This document shows positions 25,431 to 31,903 of a DNA stretch of 33,699 nt, in pieces (positions within the stretch are counted from its first letter, which is position 1; every line of letters starts with the position of its first letter). Below the pieces are notes generated by a model that made no database searches, was not told the DNA's origin, and worked only from the letters and a program-made list of their open reading frames with translations. Origin of the DNA: Verrucomicrobiia bacterium (lineage in GTDB: Bacteria > Verrucomicrobiota > Verrucomicrobiia > Verrucomicrobiales > DEV007). The position numbers were made by a program, and so were the translations under genes. The stretch is taken from positions 1,188-34,886 of the forward strand of contig JAGROX010000227.1 in assembly GCA_020440025.1 (NCBI GenBank), read 5' to 3'.

Positions 25431-25922
25431 TCAAGGAGGCGAAATCTTTTGGCTGGCGATCATACTCAGAATGACGGACAGACTGAAGGCGTAGGTGCCT
25501 GCCTGCAAAGTGACTTGGCTTCCTCCCGGTAGGCCCTTGATCAATATGACGACTAGAGACACCACGAATACCTCGACCATCGCATAGCGCGACAGGAGTC
25601 GAAAGGTCCGAAGGAGTGCTGCTGGAACGGTATCAGGGAGAATTCCCTCCCACCACAACACGCAGAGTTTGAGGATCGGAAGGACGAGCGAGAAAAGGCA
25701 CAGGATCGCGAATAGAAAAAATTCCCCTTCATCCCAGAGCGCGACGATGCCTCCTGGAAGCGTCACCAGCTTGTTGGACAAGGTGCCGGGCGAAAGGATC
25801 CGGATGGCATGGGTCCACTCGCCGGCACTTGGCTCGATTCTGAAAAGTGGCAGGGTAATCCCCGCCCCGAAAAGCAGACATGAGAGAAGTACCAGTCCGA
25901 GACAAATAGGCCGATGATTCAC
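25431..25922 (-). CDS. Paraquat-inducible protein A (PqiA)-like membrane protein
   Basis: This 163-residue protein has four predicted membrane helices (about 7-26, 66-90, 113-131, 138-157). The segment LLRTFRLLSRYAMVEVFVVSLVVILIKG is the typical PqiA core: an amphipathic stretch, then M(V/L)(E/D)VFVV. Classical PqiA is twice this length with two such units; this is a single-unit, single-domain form. PqiA works with PqiB-type MCE proteins in lipid transport across the envelope in Escherichia coli, but no MCE gene is seen here. The start overlaps the stop of the upstream C2-like gene by 4 bases, so the two probably work together in the envelope. Confidence 0.75.
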   Translation of the reverse strand: MNHRPICLGLVLLSCLLFGAGITLPLFRIEPSAGEWTHAIRILSPGTLSNKLVTLPGGIVALWDEGEFFLFAILCLFSLVLPILKLCVLWWEGILPDTVPAALLRTFRLLSRYAMVEVFVVSLVVILIKGLPGGSQVTLQAGTYAFSLSVILSMIASQKISPP

Positions 25923-26743
25923 TTCGAGTCCTCAATGGGAAGGGCAGGTTTGCCGGTGGACTCGGCTTTGTTCGCCGTGTGCTTCAGATCTTTGATCGCA
26001 GATGCCGCTGCATCAGACGATTGGCGGATCTCCTGTTCCAACTTTTTCCCGATTTCTTTTGCCAAATCGTTGAAAAAACTCCCGGTTTCTCCAGCCAACC
26101 GGGCAGTCGGATCCTCCATCTCGGATGGGGGGGCCTCGAGCCATTCGACCGACTTGGCGGAGGGAATTGTGACGCGGAAATTGCTGGGGAGTGCGAGCTC
26201 GTCAGTCGCCTCCGTGATTGCCAAGGAACAATGGTTGAGCATCCCCTCTCCGATCAGTTCGTTCGTTCCAAGTGCCAATTCCGAAAGGGGCACCCTGATC
26301 CCACCGATGAATTCCCGTCCAATCAAGTCCTCATCAAAGACACCGACGCAAATGCTCTCACTCGACGATGCTCTAACTAGGGCCACTCGACGGACTGACG
26401 AGCCGCTGATTTCGCCATCCATCAACTGCTTGATTCCGACCGCAGTCGGCTCCCAACGGGCGATCAAGGTATCCGGGGCCGTCACGGTTTGGAGGACTAG
26501 CTGGTTTCTCCACGAAATCATCGCGAGCAGATCAGGAGCGCTAGAATCGACATCCCATGGAACTCCGTTGACATGGCGGGGTGCTGCTTGTGCTTCCAGG
26601 ACCCAGATTGCGTAAACTCTGCCATCTTTTAGCCCGGATTGAGCGGCGGGGGCCGAGAATCTCTTCAGGACGACAGCTGTTCCGGCTATGATTAAAAGAG
26701 GGGTGAGAACTAGGAGAAATCTCTTCATCAGGTTTATTACCAA
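25919..26743 (-). CDS. Membrane-anchored C2-like domain protein
   Basis: This 274-residue protein has an N-terminal hydrophobic anchor (MKRFLLVLTPLLIIAGTAVVL, Met6 at 26728 being a likely start) and an outside domain. Residues about 42-165 resemble a C2 domain in order: VLEAQAAPRHVNGVPWDVDSSAPDL, then strands with RNQLVLQTVTAPDTLIARWEP, and near the end ICVGVFDEDLIGREFIGGIRVPLSEL, where the DED stretch would supply Ca2+-binding acids. A helical C-tail of about 50 residues follows (NDLAKEIGKKLEQEIRQ). C2 domains bind Ca2+ and membranes. It overlaps the PqiA-like gene by 4 bases. The C2 call is by eye; moderate confidence. Confidence 0.6.
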   Translation of the reverse strand: MVINLMKRFLLVLTPLLIIAGTAVVLKRFSAPAAQSGLKDGRVYAIWVLEAQAAPRHVNGVPWDVDSSAPDLLAMISWRNQLVLQTVTAPDTLIARWEPTAVGIKQLMDGEISGSSVRRVALVRASSSESICVGVFDEDLIGREFIGGIRVPLSELALGTNELIGEGMLNHCSLAITEATDELALPSNFRVTIPSAKSVEWLEAPPSEMEDPTARLAGETGSFFNDLAKEIGKKLEQEIRQSSDAAASAIKDLKHTANKAESTGKPALPIEDSK

Positions 26744-26802
26744 GTAGCTTCGAGACAGAGGGATTTAGCCGAAATTGGGTCGAAACGACAAGGTCCGATC
26801 TG

Positions 26803-28110
26803 TTATTGGGGGGGCGGCGAGGAGTGGGTGTTGAGGATGTCAGTGACCTTCTCCTCGGCGCTCTCCGGTGTGATGCTCCAAAAGACCCTGGCTGTTTCCT
26901 TGGTCACCGGACGCCGGTAGTGGGCGAAGATCAGGGCGGTGTTGGTGTGCCCCATGTGCAGGGCCAGCTCGTGGGCATTCTCGTGAAACGCGAGATGGTA
27001 GGTGGCATAGGAGTGGCGCAGGCCATTGTCGGGCCATTTTTTCAGCTCGTTTTCCTTCCCCTTGGTGTCCCGCACCTGCTTGGCGGTCCCGAATCCCGCG
27101 GCGTTGTGCGCGGCCTCCATCATCTTCCGACCGCGCTGGTGACTCTCGGGCCAGACAGATCCCTCGGACCTTTCATGAGGTTTGAGCCATGCAGCGAGAT
27201 TTTCCGAAATGGGGATGATCCGGTTTCGAGCGCTCTTCGCCTTGCCGGCGGTAATCTGGACGTGACCGACCTCCAGGTGAATCTCCGACCAATCGATCCG
27301 TTCCAGCTCGGCCATGCGAAGCCCGGCGAAGAGCCCCAGCGCCAATGCCGGTCGGATGGCCTCATCGGCTTTCGCCAGGAGCATTGCAGCCTCCTGTGGA
27401 GTGACAATGCCGACCTCCGCCTCGATCACCTTAGCCTGTCGAACGAGTTCCGCCGGATTCCGATCGACGAAGCCGTTTCGCTTCGCGTCGTTGAAGGCAA
27501 CCACGAGGATGCGGCGGTAGGAGTTGAAGGAGGACGGCGCCAGCTTTAAGCCGTGCAGCCAGTCCTCGACTTCCTTCCGGGTAATGGTGACGACCGAGCG
27601 TGAACCGAACACCTGTTCAAAGCGACCCAACTTACCTTGCATGTCCCGGACATGCCGGGCCGATACCCCCGTCCTCTTCCGGGTGGCGAGAGAATCCGCG
27701 ATCATTTCGGAGACGGTGCATGACTCCATAATTCTCTGTTGGTGGGTAATCGCCAACTCGACCGCGTCACGCAAGGTGAGCCCGACCTCGACGAGAGCTT
27801 TCCGGGTATCGACCACGGTGGAGCGTTCCGCGGCGGAAATGGTGGCATCGGTCCCATGGGCGAGTGCCTCTTCCTCGCGTTCTTCGGCCCATTTCTCAGC
27901 CGCGCCCCTGGTCTTGAAGTACTTCTGCTTCCGGCGACCCGCTTCGACGTAAGTAATACGCCAGCGATAACGGGGGTGCGTCCAGGCCTTCGTCCCGTCC
28001 TCGAGCTCCTTTTCGAGCTTCCGGATCGAGACCCGGTGGCCCATCCTGGCACCAATGTTTTCCGCTTTCCGAGCCGGTTTCACCCCGACAGAAAATCGGA
28101 ATTCTTCCAA
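26803..28110 (-). CDS. Tyrosine recombinase (integrase), possible integrative-element enzyme
   Basis: This 435-residue site-specific recombinase has an N-terminal arm-binding part (about 26-75, RYRWRITYVEAGRRKQKYF), a SAM-like core (about 130-225), then the catalytic domain. Residues visible are R265 (FAGLRMAEL), K290 (ITAGKAKS), R365 (NGLRHSYAT), H388 (HMGHTN) and the nucleophile Y398 (FAHYRR). The position that is His in the usual HxxR box is Asn362 here. It starts 82 bases left of a tRNA-Thr fragment and reads away from it, the standard arrangement for an element integrated in a tRNA gene. It follows the C2-like gene after 59 bases. Confidence 0.85.
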   Translation of the reverse strand: MEEFRFSVGVKPARKAENIGARMGHRVSIRKLEKELEDGTKAWTHPRYRWRITYVEAGRRKQKYFKTRGAAEKWAEEREEEALAHGTDATISAAERSTVVDTRKALVEVGLTLRDAVELAITHQQRIMESCTVSEMIADSLATRKRTGVSARHVRDMQGKLGRFEQVFGSRSVVTITRKEVEDWLHGLKLAPSSFNSYRRILVVAFNDAKRNGFVDRNPAELVRQAKVIEAEVGIVTPQEAAMLLAKADEAIRPALALGLFAGLRMAELERIDWSEIHLEVGHVQITAGKAKSARNRIIPISENLAAWLKPHERSEGSVWPESHQRGRKMMEAAHNAAGFGTAKQVRDTKGKENELKKWPDNGLRHSYATYHLAFHENAHELALHMGHTNTALIFAHYRRPVTKETARVFWSITPESAEEKVTDILNTHSSPPPQ

Positions 28111-28191
28111 AAAAGCAACCCGAATCCGTTACAATGCGGTTACAGCGCTCTAACGAAAACTTTTGGGACGCGCTGGAACCCCTTTAAATAC

Positions 28192-28240
28192 TGGAGCCAA
28201 CTGTCGGACTCGAACCGACGACCGGCTGATTACAAATCAG
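28192..28240 (-). other. 3' part of a tRNA-Thr(UGU) gene, probable att site
   Basis: Read on the minus strand this gives the anticodon arm (CTGA-TTTGTAA-TCAG, anticodon TGT at 28234-28232), a variable loop, the T arm (GTCGG-TTCGAGT-CCGAC), then AGTTGGC-T-CCA as the 3' acceptor and encoded CCA. The 5' half (acceptor, D arm) is absent; the sequence to its right is an AT-rich dyad. Integrases usually recombine at such anticodon-loop-to-3'-end segments, so this is an attL/attR-type copy. The intact tRNA gene is not in this window. Confidence 0.75.
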
Positions 28241-28270
28241 GTATATGTTTTTTATAAAACACACATATAC
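28241..28270. repeat. AT-rich inverted repeat at the tRNA fragment
   Basis: GTATATGT (28241-28248) and ACATATAC (28263-28270) are perfect mirror arms around TTTTTATAAAACAC. The dyad abuts the anticodon stem of the tRNA fragment, a fitting place for recombinase core or arm binding. Confidence 0.6.
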
Positions 28271-28341
28271 AATGGTTTATGATTTTAGAAACGGAAATTT
28301 GTTGACCGGTTGCCAGAAAAGTTGCCAATTAAAAGTCACTT

Positions 28342-29730
28342 ATGGCAAGGAAGAAGAAGGAAACAGGTCCCCTTGATATCACAGCCTTTAAGAACCGTTC
28401 CGGGTCCACCTCATGGCGTTTGTCAGGGACGCTGCCGGACGGACAGAGAGTCAGGAGTAACTTCAAGACCAAGGCAGGGGCGGCGTTGGCTTTGGCTGCC
28501 CTCGAAAAGGAGCTAGAAGGTGTCGGCCCGCGAAGAACCCTGCAGCAAACCATCCTTTCTCCGGAACAACTCGCCGACGCCGAAACCGCGAGTCAGAGCA
28601 TCGGTGAAAGAGGCTTGTCCCAAATCGTTTCCCATTACCTCAATCTGGAATCCCGTGCCCGGGCAAAGGGGGTGACGCTGGACAGAGCGCTGGCGTTCTT
28701 TGAGGCCCATCACCGTCCGGAGATTCAGGAGGTATCGATCTACAACGCCAGAGAAGAGTTTCTCCATACTCGGATCGGCCTGGCCCCGAAGACGGCGAGC
28801 TTCTACAAGAGTTCCACGAAACATCTGCTGCTCCCCGATCCCAACCGTCTCCTCCACACCATCACCGTCGGGGATCTCGAGGATGTATTGCGCCGGTTCC
28901 CTAGTGTGAACTCGAAACGCACCATGAAGACGGCTCTGGGCGTGTTCTTCAACTGGGCGGTGCGTCATCACTACTGCCTCGAAAATCCCTGCGAGCGACT
29001 CGACAAGATTCCTCAGCCCGTCTCACCGGTGGCCATCCTCGCAATGGATGAGATTAAGCGCCTGCTCAAGGCCGCCATCGATTATCGAGACGGAGAAATG
29101 GCTCCGCTAATTGCAATCGCGCTGTTCGCTGGCTTGCGGCCGAGCGAGATCGCGGCACTCAAGCCGGAGGATGTCAGCGAAGAGCGGATCAGGATCACAG
29201 GGGGAAAGATGGCCCGACGCAAAGTGAAGCGTTCGGTTCCGGTTCCTCCAATCCTCAAAAAGTGGATCAGGGCCTATCCATTCACCGCCGTCCCCAAGCA
29301 AGACGCCTTGGCCTATCGGATGCGGGTTCTGAGGGATGCCACCAAGGCCGAGAGGTGGGTGCAAGACGTTCTCCGCCACACCTCGATCACCTACCAGGCC
29401 GAACGAGATCGCAATGAAGGAGTGACAGCCTTCAACAACGGAACCTCCAAGGCAATGATGGACCGGCACTACCGAGACGTCATTGACGATCCAGACCAGG
29501 TGAAGAAGTTCTGGGCTCTTGAGCCGAAATCCCTCTCCGAGGTCGAGGTGGTGTTGCCCGGCCACTCGGAAATCGATTGGCCGACCACGGCACAGCTGAA
29601 GGAGCTGGTCTGGCAAAAACCACTTGTTCACGCCGCGGCCGAAATCGGCGTGTCGGACGTCGCTCTGAGAAAGCACTGTGTGAAGCTCGGCATCGAGCTG
29701 CCGCCTCGTGGGCACTGGTTGAGAAACTGA
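28342..29730 (+). CDS. Tyrosine recombinase fused to a C-terminal helix-turn-helix
   Basis: This 462-residue protein has a DNA-binding N-part (about 90-225) and a tyrosine-recombinase catalytic domain with R266 (FAGLRPSE), K289 (GGKMARR), R345 (QDVLRHTS) and Y377 (DRHYRD). The His of HxxR is Asp342, and the second His/Trp is not obvious, so activity may be altered. Residues about 412-462 form a helix-turn-helix of the type LVWQKPLVHAAAEIGVSDVALRKHC...LPPRGHW, known from short bacterial DNA-binding segments. Such fusions occur in Verrucomicrobia-like genomes. It reads away from the tRNA fragment toward the defence genes and may belong to the element on the right. The start ATG follows AAAAGTCACTT with no strong RBS. 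Confidence 0.75.
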   Translation: MARKKKETGPLDITAFKNRSGSTSWRLSGTLPDGQRVRSNFKTKAGAALALAALEKELEGVGPRRTLQQTILSPEQLADAETASQSIGERGLSQIVSHYLNLESRARAKGVTLDRALAFFEAHHRPEIQEVSIYNAREEFLHTRIGLAPKTASFYKSSTKHLLLPDPNRLLHTITVGDLEDVLRRFPSVNSKRTMKTALGVFFNWAVRHHYCLENPCERLDKIPQPVSPVAILAMDEIKRLLKAAIDYRDGEMAPLIAIALFAGLRPSEIAALKPEDVSEERIRITGGKMARRKVKRSVPVPPILKKWIRAYPFTAVPKQDALAYRMRVLRDATKAERWVQDVLRHTSITYQAERDRNEGVTAFNNGTSKAMMDRHYRDVIDDPDQVKKFWALEPKSLSEVEVVLPGHSEIDWPTTAQLKELVWQKPLVHAAAEIGVSDVALRKHCVKLGIELPPRGHWLRN

Positions 29731-29805
29731 AAAACTCTTCGTTGGCGAACTTAGTGAATCTCTTGCGGAGGCTATCTCTGTCAGGCGAGCTTTCGCAGGG
29801 TCAAC

Positions 29806-30507
29806 TTACGGATCTGTAAACGATACCTCGACCGATACCCCATCATGGTCGGACATCTTCCTGCCTTCATCCGCACCACCCCACGACGTCACCGTCCCGT
29901 ATTCCAGGCCCGCAGAGATCGCGATGTGATCGATCAGCATTCGGCAGGTTTCTGGGCGTTCACCTGCCGTGGGAATCTCGAACCCCTTGAATGTGTCTTC
30001 GAGCAAGTCCGCCAATTTCCGGGGTTGTCGACTTCGGGGGATCCGCTGATTGAAATCCCCTGCGACAAGGCACGGAGATTGACTGGCCTCATGAAGCACG
30101 GGCGATAGCGCCCGCAGAAAGGCGCTATGATCGTCCCAGTTTTCAGATTCTCCGCTCTTTACCCGGGAGGCGAACCACGGGATGCAGATGCCAATGACCG
30201 TCAGAGATCCTTCTGGGGTCTTGATGAGAGTCGAGACGAACCGCCCCGCTGTCGGAACATCCAGATCGATCCTGACACTGCTGATGGGCCATCGGCTGGC
30301 GATCACAACCTTTCGCTCTCCTTCACCCAAGTGAGTGATTCCCGTCGGGCCTCCATCCGCGTGTTGGAAATCGGATCCCAGGTGACCTACCCAGCCTTCC
30401 GTGAGGATCGCGATGTCGGGCGAGACGGAGCGAAGATGGTCGATCGCCATCCTCCCGTTGGGTGAAGTCGGTCGTTTGCGTTGGAGATTCCAAGTGACGA
30501 TGCGCAT
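29806..30507 (-). CDS. Endonuclease/exonuclease/phosphatase (EEP) family protein
   Basis: This 233-residue protein has the EEP fold with all usual motifs: N7 (TWNLQ), E37 (ILTEGW), D151 and N153 (VAGDFNQ), D193-H194 (LIDHIAIS) and D220-H221 (SDHDG). It is a metal-dependent phosphodiesterase or nuclease; the substrate cannot be told. No signal peptide. Its first codon lies 72 bases from a second EEP gene on the opposite strand, so they share a promoter region. It ends 75 bases from the integrase on the left, tail to tail. Confidence 0.85.
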   Translation of the reverse strand: MRIVTWNLQRKRPTSPNGRMAIDHLRSVSPDIAILTEGWVGHLGSDFQHADGGPTGITHLGEGERKVVIASRWPISSVRIDLDVPTAGRFVSTLIKTPEGSLTVIGICIPWFASRVKSGESENWDDHSAFLRALSPVLHEASQSPCLVAGDFNQRIPRSRQPRKLADLLEDTFKGFEIPTAGERPETCRMLIDHIAISAGLEYGTVTSWGGADEGRKMSDHDGVSVEVSFTDP

Positions 30508-30579
30508 GCGTGGACAGATTGAACCGGAACTGTATCGTGGTCATCAAGCCCGAATGATGATTTTCGAATTCCATCGCTC

Positions 30580-31308
30580 ATGAAAGTTCTCGCATGGAAC
30601 GTGAACCGACGAAAACTGGGTAGGCCGCACATAGCTGTTTTCCGAGAGTTGGGTGCGGAGACAATCCTTTTGAATGAGTTTGTTGACGGCAAGTTCCGGC
30701 AGGAATTTTCGGATGACCTTCGAGACGCGGGGTTTCACTCTCAAAGTTTGTCAGAGGGCGTAGCGGGTGTCCGTGCTCCCTTAATCTTCGCAGCATCGAA
30801 ATACACCTTTCATGCTGGGGATCTAGCCGCACCGAAGGTGGATGTCTGGTCTTCCTGCAACTTCCTTCACATCAAGTTTGAGAATCTCGAGATGGTTGGA
30901 CTTCGAGTTCCCTGTTACGAGAGGAACAAGAAGGCTGAAGCTGCGAAGATCCCTGACTATTGGCAGAAGCTTGGCGAAATCTTCGATCGGATCTTGAATC
31001 GCAATATTCTCTTTGCTGGCGACTTCAATGCCGACCCGAGCCACGTCTTTGGAAGTCAGGAAGAAAGGGCGATTGTCGAGGAAAGCCTGAGCAAGCTGCG
31101 TATTCCTGATCCCGCAGGAGAGTGGAGTTTCAAGCGGGGCAATTCGTCCGCTCGGATAGACCACGTTGCTCATACAGAGGGTATCTTGGTGCGTAGCCCA
31201 GAGTATATCTCGACAATTGGAGACCATGTTCTGGCTGGTGTTTCAGGAGTCATGAGTGACCATGCCGGGTTGCTTTTTGATGTAGAACCCAAGGATTCGA
31301 GAACATGA
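30580..31308 (+). CDS. Endonuclease/exonuclease/phosphatase (EEP) family protein, second copy
   Basis: This 242-residue EEP protein has N7 (AWNVN), E33 (LLNEF), D148 and N150 (FAGDFNAD), D194-H195 (RIDHVAH) and D227-H228 (MSDHAG), the same set and spacing as its divergent neighbour, though the rest differs strongly. Both lack secretion signals. In defence islands EEP proteins may act as nucleases. Its stop overlaps the methyltransferase start by 4 bases (ATGA), suggesting coupled translation with a DNA- or RNA-modifying enzyme. Confidence 0.85.
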   Translation: MKVLAWNVNRRKLGRPHIAVFRELGAETILLNEFVDGKFRQEFSDDLRDAGFHSQSLSEGVAGVRAPLIFAASKYTFHAGDLAAPKVDVWSSCNFLHIKFENLEMVGLRVPCYERNKKAEAAKIPDYWQKLGEIFDRILNRNILFAGDFNADPSHVFGSQEERAIVEESLSKLRIPDPAGEWSFKRGNSSARIDHVAHTEGILVRSPEYISTIGDHVLAGVSGVMSDHAGLLFDVEPKDSRT

Positions 31309-31859
31309 AAGAATCCGCTCGGTTCTGCGATGCCAACGCGGCAGCCCTGGCGGATCAGTATAAGTCCGTGAAGGCGGATCAGGTCCACGCCTGTTGGTCC
31401 AAGTTCCTACCGCGCTCGAAGGGTATGGTCCTCGATGTGGGTGCTGGCTCAGGTAGAGACGCAGCTTGGCTGGCTGCCAATGGGCACGAGGTAGTGGCAG
31501 TCGAACCTTCAGCGAAGATGAGGGCTGAAGGCGCCGCCAGGCATCCCGCAGCATCGATCCGCCAGATCGACGAGGCCTTACCTGACTTCAAAGCCGTCGA
31601 AGCGTTGCACTTCAAATTTGACCGGATCCTCCTCAGCGGCAGTTGGATGCACGTCATCCCCGGTTCAGACAGAAAACGTGCGTTTCGGAAGCTTGCGAGT
31701 CTCCACAAACCGGGCGGGAAAATTGATTTCTCACTTCGCAGCCTGAGTGGGGAGATTGATCATCTGGGGCGATTGGCTGGGTTTCTCTACGTGGTTCACC
31801 CAGGATCACGAGCAACCATCGAATTTCTCTGGTTTCAGAGAAAGTCGCGGCTCACTTGA
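31305..31859 (+). CDS. Class I SAM-dependent methyltransferase (possibly internally shortened)
   Basis: This 184-residue Rossmann-fold methyltransferase has motif I MVLDVGAGSGRD (41-52), the acidic end of strand 2 (VVAVEPSAKM, 63-72), and RILLSGSWMHVIPGSDRKRAFRKLASLHKPGGKI (107-140). Family members I know continue with SLRxGP, a short helix, then a DxLGR segment. Here IDFSLRSLSGEIDHLGR follows at once, so about 35 residues seem missing between the two. It may be a deletion or a compact subtype. It overlaps the upstream EEP gene by 4 bases and precedes an EVE-McrB gene by 44. The substrate is unknown. Confidence 0.7.
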   Translation: MKESARFCDANAAALADQYKSVKADQVHACWSKFLPRSKGMVLDVGAGSGRDAAWLAANGHEVVAVEPSAKMRAEGAARHPAASIRQIDEALPDFKAVEALHFKFDRILLSGSWMHVIPGSDRKRAFRKLASLHKPGGKIDFSLRSLSGEIDHLGRLAGFLYVVHPGSRATIEFLWFQRKSRLT

Positions 31860-31903
31860 CCATATTGTCGTTGAGTCTTTACACTGCCGACCCGGATCAA
31901 TAC

